NCBI GenBank assembly: GCA_964247055.1
Contig: OZ176059.1
Location: 1,364,001-1,428,000, forward strand
Origin: Paragordius varius
Taxonomy: Eukaryota; Nematomorpha
Direction: 5' to 3'
DNA length: 64,000 nucleotides
This document shows positions 49,701 through 63,200 of this stretch, piece by piece. The notes under the pieces were generated by a model, which saw nothing but the letters and a program-made list of their open reading frames with translations, had not been told where the DNA came from and ran no database searches. A program made the translations under genes and the position numbers. Numbering within the stretch: position 1 is the stretch's first letter; the number at the start of each line of letters is the position of its first letter.

Positions 49701-52238
49701 ATTGCTCGGATTCTCCTATTAATATATCAAATTATATAGAATTTGCTCTATAAATTTTATAAAATATAGTTTATTAGTTAATACATACATATTTAGCCGT
49801 GCCTTAATTATTCAAATTAAAAAATTTCAGTTTTTTACAAAATCTAACCTTTGGAATTTCGTCCAAAAAAATTGTAACACTTTCTTCATAATTTATACAT
49901 TATGTGATTAAACATTAAAAATGTTTAATCACATAATACCACCATTATTTTATCCTATATAACAAATAAATCAATATCCGAAAAAAATTGATCGGTTATT
50001 ATTAGTCGCGGACCTAAATGTCTTCATAATTGGTCAAACTTCAATATGCCATAAAAATTAAAATGAAAAAGCAAAAAGTAAAAACTAAAAGGATAATAGT
50101 TTTTTGACAAAGACAATTAAATCAAAAGGATACACTATTATTTACAGTGTTAAGTTTACATTGCTAGAAAGGTATTAATTATTGCCAAATATATACAACA
50201 AAGGGCAGTATTATTAACTTAAGTTATTTTTTTCACTTTTTATTATTATTTGTCAATAATAAGATTCTTTGTTGTATATGCTATTTGACAATAATTTATA
50301 ACTTTCTGCAATATATACTTACTCATATTGTAAATCGGTATCCCTCAATTACATATTATTATAAAATTATTATAATATAGTATAAGTTATATATAAAATC
50401 AAGGTTTTTAAAAGGTATGTGTCTTTATATGAATTTTACGTTTTATATTCATAAAAATGTACAAAATCAATCGTAAAATTTTGTACTCACATCATTTAAA
50501 GGTATAATAGTTGGTAGTCTAGCTCCACCAACAGTATTTGATTCTTCACCAAAAGACGTAAGGGGTAGGGTAGTTTTGAATTGAATCACATTTTTTTCCC
50601 GGCTTTGAAAACCGGGGTTAGGTAACAACGCTGAAAAACCGGTCAAGAGAGCTGGCCGTCTCCACGTGGTCATGGGAAAGGTGGCGTTTAATTTGGTCAC
50701 TTCATCACTCTAAAGTATACATACAGTCATGTATCCTCTTTATTTTATCTAAAATTTATTTTTTTTTTCGTTAAATGGGTGCGTATAAATATTTGGTAAA
50801 GAATGAATGAAAAGTTGTACTGATTGTAAATGTGAAAAAGTTCATTGGTGTTAAAGTTTAAACCATTTTGTTCAAGAGAACCTATAATAAACTCTTTCTA
50901 TTGTTGGCCGCATAACGTCAAATTCATTTCATGAAAAAAAAATTTTTTTTACTGTAAAAATATTAATTTAAAAAAGAGAGTTTTATAAAATAAAATATCA
51001 TTACAGTTCAAATTCACCCTAAAAATAAATTATGTGTTTTCAAAATAATATAACTCATTATTAATATAAAATGTATCTTCATGGCGTAGTTTATTATTTT
51101 TTCAGTATTATTTTAATTAAACAAAATTTTATTTCTTAAATATAGGCAATTAATCTTAAAAAACATATAATTTATTTGAAAATGAATTTGAATTGTTTGA
51201 GGAATATAGGTGGAATTGAATTGTTTAAGGGTGAATTGAATCGTAAATGATATATATATATATATATACTAGTATTATGTAAAAGACATTTAAAACAAAT
51301 TTTTGTATTACCATATTAATAAAATGAAATCAAATTCGTTTTAATAATCAAAAATATGCCACTAAATCATATAAATGCTTGTTTTAAAAGGAAAAAAAAA
51401 GCTTTTTTTCAAACCCAAACATATATACATGTTATATAAAATGTGTACCATTTTATGCCTACGTCGCTGTTTCATAATGTCAAACGCTTTACGTTCCAAC
51501 GCTATTTCATTCCTCATCCGGCGAACAAATTGACCATGAGGGCCTACAGTTAAATTTTCATCTTCATGTCCTATCTCCCCATCATCATTTACATCATTAA
51601 TTAAATTATCGTCGCTATTAGTGTGTTCAAGGTTATTATCATCACTTTTATCACAACTAGCGTTTTTTGGTGACATATAATCCAGCAATGTGGGTAAAAC
51701 AGATGGCATATTCATTTGTCCGGTTTTGCTTGCGGATGATAACTCATCCATCTGTTTTTGATGATAAGTCGCACTTGTGAGAGATAGGTCCCCGAAACAG
51801 TATCCTACGCATTGATTAATGACATAGATGGACAATGTGGAAAAAACGTTACCGCAAATTGATTTTAAATGACAAATTATGTATAAAAATTTTACATGCG
51901 AAAAAAGTGTTTTGAAATTCAAAATACAAGAAACTTCAAATAAAAATCTTAACACAATAAATAATGTGTTTCGCTTTTAAAGTTTTCTAAAGGTTATAAA
52001 TACAGTCTACAATTTTGTGCTACATATACAAAATTATTATTCATATAAACGTGAGCAGTTATAATCTTTAAAATATTTTTAAAATAGTTAAGAAAATGCA
52101 AAAAACTTATAACCATCAAACCTCTTTCATTTTCATCAAGTTCAAAGTAATATGTTTGATCCAATTGATTATCTGCTTTGAATCTTACTCGATAATTGGA
52201 TGAGATTTTTCCGCTACTTTTTTCACCACTGTCTAATG

Positions 52239-52276
<38 letters not shown>

Positions 52277-54191
52277 AAATCATTTTTATAAAATAAATAT
52301 TAAACAATATTTTATCCATATCCCTTAGATTTTGATAGTTGCTTTTATTTTGTTTAATTTTTGTAAATACACTACATTAAGCTATGAAAATATATTTTAA
52401 AAAGCCTTCGTTTTTTTCCTTAAAAGTTAACGAAATAAAATAATTTTATATAAAACCTATAAAACAAAAGATTTAAATATATGTGCATATATTACATTTT
52501 TTTGAGATTTGATAGATGAGTTACCACTAGATTTACCACCCCGAGATAAAATGCTTCGTAATGGTTTATCCAAAAACGATGAGGATGCAGTAGACTCTGT
52601 TGTAAATGAATCTAAAATTGGTTCTGTGTTGTTAAGAAGATCTCCATTTTCACCAATATTATCATTGGGGGCAAATTTTTCAGGTATCACACGCTCTTTT
52701 ATTTGGTGTCGGTCATTATTATCAGCTGTTTGTATATTGTCATCACTTTTTGTTTCGGGGTTATTTACGCCTTCCAACAATGGTTCTTGTTGCAGGGTGT
52801 TGGCGGAAACATTTTGGGTAAAAACTGACCCTTCAGATTCATCCGCTGTGGTGGTGTCCATAATACCAGTGATATTTGGATCTTAATATTTATATATATA
52901 TATATATATAAATAGTGTGTTTAAATTTATTGGTGTTAAAGATATAGAATAATGTGAAGTATAATAAATTTTCCCATATATATACTGTGTGCAAAAAAGA
53001 GGGTCATTTTGATTTAACGAATAAATTTTTTTTTCATGAGAAAACTTATGACCAGCGTATTCATTTGCCGCAAAAATTTTTATTTGTTGACAACTTAGTT
53101 TTGGAAATATTAAGAGAAAATCGAAATCGGGCAAAAAGGATAATTAAGGATAATTCAAAAAATAATGATAAAATCTGAAATATTATCGTTTATTATTATT
53201 TTAGGAGTTTTCAAAATATAAATAGCCTAAAATCATATAGTTAGGGTTTCTAAATTTCGGGTTAATGAAACTATATTAAAATATTTTTTTTTAATTATTT
53301 ATTACCTAAACTCACTATTAAAATCTTAAAATTCCTATTTTATATAGTAAAATAAACTTCTAAATCAAAATAAAACTAAAAATATTGTTTTTTATTTTTG
53401 CATTTTTTTGTCATCTGCTTTATGAGTATATAAAAAATTTATACTGTTTAATTTTAGATTCTTACATGATTAGGGAATTATTAAGTATATAATTTATGCA
53501 AAGTAGGTTTAAAGGTAGTTCAATATCAACCAACAATCCTTACAATTTCCTGTAACAAGTCTGTTTTATGACAAATTAATATTTGTATTGGGATTTGTAC
53601 GGATTGTTGGTTGATATTCCACTAATTTTCGATCCTATTTTGCATAAATTATATACTTAATAATTCCCACTCATGTAAGAATCCAAAATAAAACAGTATA
53701 AATTTTTTATACACTCATAAACCGGATGACAAAAAAATGCAAAAATAAAAAACAATATTTTTGGTTTTATTTTGATATAGAAGTTTATTTTCCTGAATAA
53801 AATATAAATGTAAGATTTTAATAGTCAGTTTAGTCAGTAAAGAATCAAAAAAATTATTTTAATATAGTTTCATTAAATTTTTTTTCTTCAAGTGTGATAA
53901 AAGAAAAACGCCATCTTTTGACCTGAAATATTATAGAAACCCTAACTATATGATTTTAGGCTATTTATATATTGAAAATATCTCCTAAAAAAATAATAAA
54001 CGATAATATTTCAGATTTTATCATTATTTTTTTTAATTATCCTTAATTTTCACTTTTTGCCCGATTTCGATTTTCTCTCAATATTTCAAAAACTAGGTTG
54101 TCAACAAATAAAAATTTTCGGCAAATGAATACGCTGATCATAAGCTATCTCATGAAAAAAAATTTTTTGGTTATAAATTTTTTTGCACACA

Positions 54192-54237
<46 letters not shown>

Positions 54238-57200
54238 CATAAGATTTTTACTATAAATACCACAATTATTCATTTAATAGCAACACATTAAATTATTTTG
54301 TTATAGTTGCTGAATAAAAAAAAGACTTACGAGAGCTGGTGACCATATTGTCTGCCGTAATGGTTTGATTTTGTAACTTTTGTGTACTTTGAGACTAGTA
54401 TAAAATATATGTTTTATTAAATTATGGGTATAAAAATAAAAAAATAAATATATAGAGTAAAAAAATTGATATACAGATAAAACCTATAGCTAAAAGAAAT
54501 TTTGTTTATATAAAACCAAAAAAAAAATTTATATTTCAAAAACAGCTATATTTTGATACCCTGTTTCCTACATGAAATATATGATTTAATTTTTAAAATA
54601 TAAAATTAATGCGCAACCGAAACATACATCTCAATTACTTATTGACAACATATATAAAAAGGAAGTTAATAGGGTTGTTTTTATATGTAAAAAAATTTTT
54701 CTTTTAGTTTTTAAGTTTTGCATGTATAATTTCAATTTTTACTGTAATTTTAATAAATGTTTATAGCATAATTAATTAAAGTTAAATTTTAATATCTGAA
54801 AGTTTACATTTGGCTCAGACAGTGAACGTGACCTAAGAGTCATTCTAGGGGTCAGCTGTTCTGATAATGGTGTCACAACAACAGCTGTTGTTGTTGTTAT
54901 TTTTCCAACTACATTATGCGGGTGATTGGCTGTTGAGGGGGGCGTTGCCATGTTAACGGAGGAAAGGGTAGTCACGCCACCACTCCCTAACGAATGATGC
55001 CGGTCACGTGGTTTTAGTGTTGCCATGGTAACGGAAGAGATAGGCGCTATTGATGGAGAAATTAAAGCAGCAGTACTAGGATTACTGCTTTCAAATAGGG
55101 CGTCCATGAACCCGCTACTTTCTTTGAAGATGGGGAGCGTTAGCGTAGTTGAATCTTTATCTAAAATAAATATAGGCATGTTTTTGTTTATAAAAAAAAC
55201 TCTTTTTGCCTATTTTTTTCGCAAATGTTTTTTGGCATTTTTTACCGATGATGACCAATAAAGGTTGATGCGACAATTAATTATTAAATAGGGCATTTTC
55301 GTTGTGATTTGCAGATAAGTTAATATACCATTTAAGTTTAAATTCACCCTCGAACAATTCAAATTCACCCTTAGATAAATTGTGTGTTTGTTAAAGTTAA
55401 AAATTACATATATTAAAAAACAAATTTTGTTTAAAATTAAAATAATACTGAAAAAATAAATGCCATTATTCGAAAACACATAATTTAATTTTAGGGTGAA
55501 TTCGAATTAGTCGAGGGTGAATTTGAATTCAAGGGTGAACCTGAATTGTAAATGGTATATATTTAAATCATAGTGTGTCAAATTTAGAGTCTGAATAAAT
55601 AAACTCGCCAGCTGTTTTCAGAATCTGTGAAAAAATGGGATTATGTTACATTCAAAGATAACAAATTCAAAAAAAATGATTTTAGATAAAAAACTATCTA
55701 TTAAAGATTTACCCATATTTATTTTCTTCTTAATAATTTCTGAATTTCAAACATCAAATTTTAGGATAAAAATACCTATAGAGGAGTGTGATGTTAAACT
55801 TGAGGTTGATGTAGTACGTTTTGTTGTGCTACTATGGGTTAACGTTAATGTTGTGGATAAGAAGGTAGGATTTATAGTTGTCACGTTTGTTGAAGTAATA
55901 ATTATGGTTGAGGCTAAATTATTGGCATCTTGTTCGAACCCTAAATAATTTACATGATGGCAAAAAAAGTTTTTTTACCCAAAATAGATAAAAATTTTAA
56001 AATAATGTTTGTATTACAGTAAAATATAAAATTATAAAGACCAAACACAAAAAGCTAAAATTTTTTTTATAAGTAATGCCACATCGGTTTTTTTAAACAT
56101 AAATTATTTTTTAGGGTTGCGCTCGTTATAAATATAATTAAATTTCATGCATGATTTGAAATTATTTTTTTATTGGATATATCATTTTTTTGTAGTACAA
56201 TTTTTGTCCTATTATAAAAAAATTCCTATTTCAAAAAATAGTGCCAGTTATGCACAGGACAATATTTTTTTGCAAAAAAATTTATTTAATGTATATTAGT
56301 ATATTATGCGTAACTATATTATATCTTAGGAACATATATTATTTTTTAATTATTCATTACAAGGGCATCAAAATGGCCATATATAATAATATAAAAACAC
56401 CAAAACTTTATTTAAAGTTGAAAAAATGCATGAGACCTAAATTAATTTTTAAAGGCGCTGTTTTTCTATAAAAAGCAAATTCGTCGGAGTGAATACTATA
56501 CAGTTCTATCTATATATTTATAAAAATGGAAAATGCTGGCTTTGTGATCTGGTACAGGAAAACCGGTAGACCCATTCGAATCCAAACATCGAAAAATATA
56601 ATCATTAATGAATGCCCCGACAATAGCTTCGCCCTTTTTTTTAATAGGTCCTCAGTTCGGGCCCACCCGGTGTGAAAAATAGGTTAAAGTCAATTTTTTG
56701 AAGAACGTGTTGGACCATTGAATTTCAAATATGATTTTTGTTTACTTATTTTTGATCGCGCTGAACATAGTCGACTCACTTTTTTGTTAGGCCCTCTTTT
56801 TACCCGCTCCCCCTGTAAAATGCCATTTTTTCAAAAAACAAAGTCCACAAAAATAATTTTTTATATCTATTTTTCCCCCAAGTAAACATTATATTAGTAT
56901 GAATGCACCGTTTTAAGATTCCTATGAGATCATAGCTATTAAATAATGTTTCGAAATAATCCACATATGTAGATCATTTTATTGTCCCTTTGTTCAAATA
57001 ACCTCCCCCCCCTACCCCCAAAAGTCCGAAGGACTTCCTCGGGCTGCGTAGCAGCACGAGATTTATTTGGATATAAAAACCACATATAGAGGTACAGTCG
57101 ATCCCTCCCCCACATATGGATTAATTAAATTAACACCTTATAAATTAACTCACGTTGATCGTTGTGCACATCTAGAATAATGGTGTCCAACATAGACATC

Positions 57201-60200
57201 TTTATGGGCTGCTTTGATACTTTTTGTTTTACCATTTTAAGCTCAAGTTATTTTCTAAATAATCGTAAATATTTTTGTTAACCCAATTATTTTTTTTAAA
57301 CATTTTTTAGTGCACTTTTGCCCACCGAAAAAAAGCGTGCTGGACACCCGTGCTCTGGAATCTTTAAATAAAGTTCCTAATCGTTATTTAATTAGATTGT
57401 ATTCGGTCAAAACTAATTATACCTGCCTACCCATAAATTTACTAATTTCTACGTATTATAAATTCTCAAATCGGTATTATTATATAGGGCCCGAGGGAAC
57501 TCTCCTTCATATAAATAAATGTAAGTTAAAAAATGCATTTATATCGTTTAATTTCTTTACCTGTGGGCCTAAATTTGGCTGGGAATTGTTTTGTCGTGTG
57601 TCGCCGTTTTTTGTGTTGTGCCATATTGGTGGCAACCTCTAACCTTTGTTGCAATTTACTGACAAAGGCAGTAGATTTCCCCTCAGTATTATGAGGTTGA
57701 TCGTTTTTATTATTAGGCATTTGATTGATTTTATGTTCATTGGATGATGTTGAAGACAAATTTTTGCTATTCACCTCTATACAAAACAATTTATATATAT
57801 CATTTACAGTTCAAATTCACCCTTGAACAATTAAAATTCACCTTCGAACACACCCTAAAATAAATGTGTTTTTAAGATTATATATTCCATATATTTTTTA
57901 TATTTTTAAAACAAATTTTAATGATGAGTTATATTAGACCGAAATTCCATAATTTATTTTTAGGGTGAATATTAATTGTTCAAGGGTGAATTTGAATTGT
58001 TTTAGGAATTTGAACTGTAAATGGTATAAAATTATCAAAAAAAATATATGAAAATGGTAACATGCCAGACAACAAACTAATAAATTTGCTAAAATCTCAA
58101 AACTAACAAATTACGTATGACAGCCAACTCCGACACTAAATATATCAATTATCCTGATATAAATTAGAAGAGAATAAATACTAACTTACATTTATAATGC
58201 AGTAAAACAATAATTTTTTTAGGAAAAGACATATTTCATTTTCCATTTAATAATGTATAGTGTACAGTGCATTCACAATCGTAATGGTTTACGCTAAAGT
58301 GTTATTGTATTACAGTATGATTAAGTATACATTGCTAGAAATGTATTGATTATTGCCAAATAGTATAAAACAAAGGGCAGTATTATTGGCTAATAATAGT
58401 AAAAAGTAAAAAAATAACTATAAGCCATAATACTGCCCTTTGTTGTATTTACCATTTGGCAATAGTTAATAACTTTCTAGCAATGTATATTTACTCATAC
58501 TGTGATATTGGGATTATAATCAGTTATAATTAAGAATTTATATACTTTTTAATTTATATTTTAAGAGTTTGACAAATATTACTTGTGTAGTAATCGAAAA
58601 AATTCACATAAATAACCTCATTCAATTATAGCTGATTATAATCCCAATATTAATTACGATGGTAAGTCTAAGTTACAATGTTAAATATAGTTATGGCATT
58701 ACAGTAACAGGTATTATTGATTTCGGTATTTTAAATGGTTAAAAGGGGATTTAATTTTTCCATTGCTGCCATGTGTGAGATTTTTTATTAGTTATATATT
58801 TCGTTATATTTTCCCCCATTACATTTAAAAATGTAACTAATAAAAGAAAATAAATTCTCTTAGCCAATTGACATACAGAATGGGCAAATAAACTGTAAAA
58901 GGCTTTTCTTTTTAATGACTATCTTAGTCTTATATTGTCCGGATAATACTGCCCAAAGTTTGGTTTTCTTTACAGTTAATAGGGTTTGCATTTATTTGGA
59001 TGGCTTTAGTGTAAAATACACTGTTCTCTTTGTTAAAAATAGAAGTTAAAAGTCATGCTCCATTTGAATTCGACGAATAAGTCTTTCCAGATTTTGCTTA
59101 TAAATTTGATAATTTTAGCAGCATAATTAATTTTATACATTGCTAATATAAATTAATATTTTAAAGAAAAGGGATACTTTAATAAAAAACATCCGAAAAA
59201 TGGTGGGTTTTAAGGCCTTTCCCCGATGATTGAATATCATGCACAAAAAAGAAAACGGTGATGAAATTTGATGTTTGAAAGTAGGATTTGAATAAATTAA
59301 GAACTTATTACTAATTTTAAGGGACATATATAATATAATATCTAACCTCCCACAAATGGAATAAAAACATTATATCCAAAAAGAAATAAGCAATTAAACT
59401 CTGAGAATGTTAATTTATAAATTATTTTTGGCAGAAGCATACAAAACATAACCAAACAACAATCGATTTAGGACCCAACATAAATAAAAAAAATATTTGA
59501 ATTAATCATGTTTTATACATCTAACAAGGAAAAAGATATAATATATCCCCAGAACTCTTTAATACACCCATACCAATGGATCTCCTACCTTAAATATCTC
59601 ATAAATCAGGCATATGTAAACTGGGATAAGATTAAAAATCGGTTATGAATATATATAAATGAGAAAATCGCAGGAAAAGTCAGTTTTATGTATAAAAGTA
59701 TTGAAAAAGAGTTTAAACACAGCTTCTATAATCTCATTCGACACTACTAAAAGCTTATGACAAAAAATGATAAAAACGCATTAAATTGCTAGCGGTCGCT
59801 AACCGACGACCAATTATACCAAGCTCATAAAAGCATAGATCATCACTCTAAGAAATGGAATGCTTTTCAAATTTTAGCTCAAAAACTGCACCGAAACAGA
59901 AAATGTAATATTTTATAATAATATTACGTATGTATATCTATATCCGCTGTAGGCTTCGTTTAAGATTCACCTTTAATGAATTAACAGCAAAAACCAGTTA
60001 ACCAAGTTAGCAAAAATATACACTCGCTAAGGTTAGAAAATCTTGATTGCCAATCTGCTTATAGTTTGCTCTTTTACAAGGACAAAGCTTTTAAAAATCG
60101 ATATATGTATGCTAAACCCTTAATATTTGTTTGAGCAATTTTTCTTATGGTTGTGCTAGATGTTGAATTCTTTTGTTGACTTTTTTCCAAGGTTTTGGAA

Positions 60201-63200
60201 TCATTTATAAGATTCATCCATCGTGTTACCAAGTGACTAGCTAATGATTGTATTTGATCTAAAAAACATAAAGAATATAATATAAATATAAAGCCCAACT
60301 CTCGAGCCAAAAAACAAATATTTCCTCAGTCGATTAAAAACCGGTTAAAAATCAGGTCATTTACATCTTAAAATGTTTATTAATTAAATTATTTTTATGA
60401 TAAACAACAGTATATTAATAATAATTATAAATTTATATCGCATTATAACAAAAAAAGGAAATAATGCGATAAATTAACAAACATATAATGTTCCAATGAG
60501 TTATTTAATGGTTAAAATATAAGGTATTAACATCTTTTTTTTATTAAACAAAATTGGACACAAACTCCATTTGTAGAGTCATAATATCTATAAAAGACTA
60601 GCCAGTACTAACATTAAACATTTGAACAAGTTATAGATTAAATATGTAAGTACTATTTTAAATACCTTGATATTGCAATATGATTGGAGGGAGTGGGGAT
60701 GAAGGAGCAGACGATTGGTGATCAGCTGTAGTATTATCATCATTTCCGGTTTTTTGTGTTTGATCAGATTTGGTGGCTAGAGAAGTTGTAACTTTTCGGT
60801 TGTTGGATAAATTGGATTCGGTCGTTTCAGTACTACTGTTGGAAGTTGTATGAGTTAAGTTATCAATTTTAACTGTTGTGGCGCAATCAGATGTTTGTAT
60901 AGGTGCGGTCGCTATGATAGATGGCGCCTTTTCTTGGGAAAAATTTTGATTATCCGCTGGTTTTGATGCGGTATTAATGTTTCCCATATTAAATGTCCCT
61001 TTACTCAATTGTTTAATGATGCGGGCCGTATCATTACCCTTAAGCTGCAAAAGGGTTAGGGGTAATCGTGTAAATACGACGAGTAAGTTACACATGTACA
61101 CATAATACCCATTAATTCGGGCAAATTTGAGCCAAGCATTAAGTATGTTCCAGGTGTCGCCATATTGTAAAAATCTATATAAGGTAATTTTTAAAAGAGA
61201 GGGGAATAAAAACGTGTGCATTTTAATACTCATGTGTTGGGTTAAGGTCTTTTACCAGTTAAAAATAACCCCTGACCGCTAAAAAATTTATTAAATTATG
61301 GCCATATATATACATGAAATGGTAATATACCGATGTAATTGCTGAGTTTGATAGCATAGATTCTAACTAACATAATTAAATTTGGAGCGGTCACAGTAAG
61401 AAATCATCGGTCGAAAATGCCCTTATTAACAAGTTTATTTAAATAAATGGAATTCAAAAATTTTCCAATAAACCACAAAATATTAATGTTTATGCAAAAG
61501 GATAAACAACAATATATAAATATACCATTTACTTAAATTAACCCTTAAACAATTCAGATTCACCCTAAAAATAAATTATGTGTTTTTGGACTAATAAATA
61601 AAACTCTTTATTTAAATGAAATATATTATAACGTCATAATTTATTATTTTTCAGCATATTTATATTTTAAAAATATTAAAAAATAAAGGTAATTTTTAAT
61701 CGTAGAAAAACACATAATTTATTTTAGGGAGAATTTGAACTGCAAATGGTATATATGTAAAAATTATGAATCATACTTTTCAAGCAGGCATTTATCCTTG
61801 GTGGCTAACAAGATGTGTAAAACGATACATTGATGGACTATTTTAGAGCCACTGATTTTCATTAACCTATAAATCAAACAATGACATAAATAAATTCTTC
61901 AATTTAATTATTAATAAAGCTTATTTATAGAAATAATGATTTAGCACTTTATCGTTTAAAATATAAAACAGCCCAAATTAACACGAATCGATAAACGATC
62001 GTTTATTATAAAGATAATAAGGTAGTTGAAATGCACATAAAATAATTTTTTATGAAATTAATATAAGAAAAAAGTTAACTAGTTAAATAAAAGTTTAATG
62101 TTTACATTAGCGTTTATTGTCCTTAGTTCATTTTTAACAAAGGCTTATTTATATATATTCCACAAATATATATTTCTATCAAATTTATTTTGTAACAGGT
62201 ATATTAACGAATTTATTGCACAATAAAATTTATTAAGTAGTGATGGGTGGTAGATAGATATTAGAAAAAAGACACACTCGTAGATCTGAGGTATGGCGTT
62301 TTCATCCTTAATCTCTCCATTTGCACCAATTAACGAGGACAAGGAATTAAGTAATTCAAACACATGAGATTTTGTAAGGTCTACAGGTAACGTTTGCTGT
62401 TCATGTTGGGGAGGTGATCTAACAGATACATTATTTTTGGCCTCAATTATTGGAGAGTTAGCATTTATGTTTAGAGAATCGCTAATATCTTGATTATTAC
62501 TATTATTATTATTACTTTCATTTGTTTCTTGAAGGGTTAAATGCGAAGACAAAGCCAGATCTTTAGCTTTGTCGATTATTAATGTATTATTTGGCATAGA
62601 AATGGGTATTTTATCGGCTGTAGGTGTATTAATATTCATTTTGTTAGAAACACCTATCCTGTAATTAGACAATGCCAAAATTTCGTCTTTATGGTCATTT
62701 CCAATATGTTTATCGCCAATTTTTTTATTCAAATTTATGTCGCTGTTGTTAGTGTCATCAATACTGGAACTATTGTCATTTGGTGCCGTATTCGAGGATT
62801 CTATTGTAACTGATGTAATTGTTACCATGTCTGGCGTTGTATGTTGAATATTGTCGTCTTTTTCCTCAAGAATTACTATATCACTGTCTATGCTTTCATT
62901 TCCTCCAGCAACTGTTTTTGTGTTTGGGGGTGATGGTGTTGGGGATATACGAGCCTCAACCATTTCATCCTCCATGACGTAATTGGGTGAATATTGATAA
63001 GTATTATCTGAAACTAATGGCAATAAATATGTGTCAAAATTTGTATCGTCGTTATTGTTACTATCATCAGGAACAAAATTATTGGTGTTAGATGTGGTAA
63101 CAGCAGTAATGGAACCGGATCCAGGCTTTACATATACTAATTGTATATCATTTTCATCATCATTATCATTGTTACGATTATCGTCAACTTGTACATCTTC

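Noticed and set aside
52509-52886. 125-aa plus-strand ORF
   Set aside because: Antisense shadow of exon 9 of the PNUTS-like gene.
52954-53178. 74-aa plus-strand ORF as a possible transposase
   Set aside because: It lies in one arm of a palindromic element, its inverse in the other arm is broken, and it has no transposase motif.
57310-57642. 110-aa plus-strand ORF
   Set aside because: Its 3' half is antisense to exon 5 of the PNUTS-like gene; the remainder is intron.
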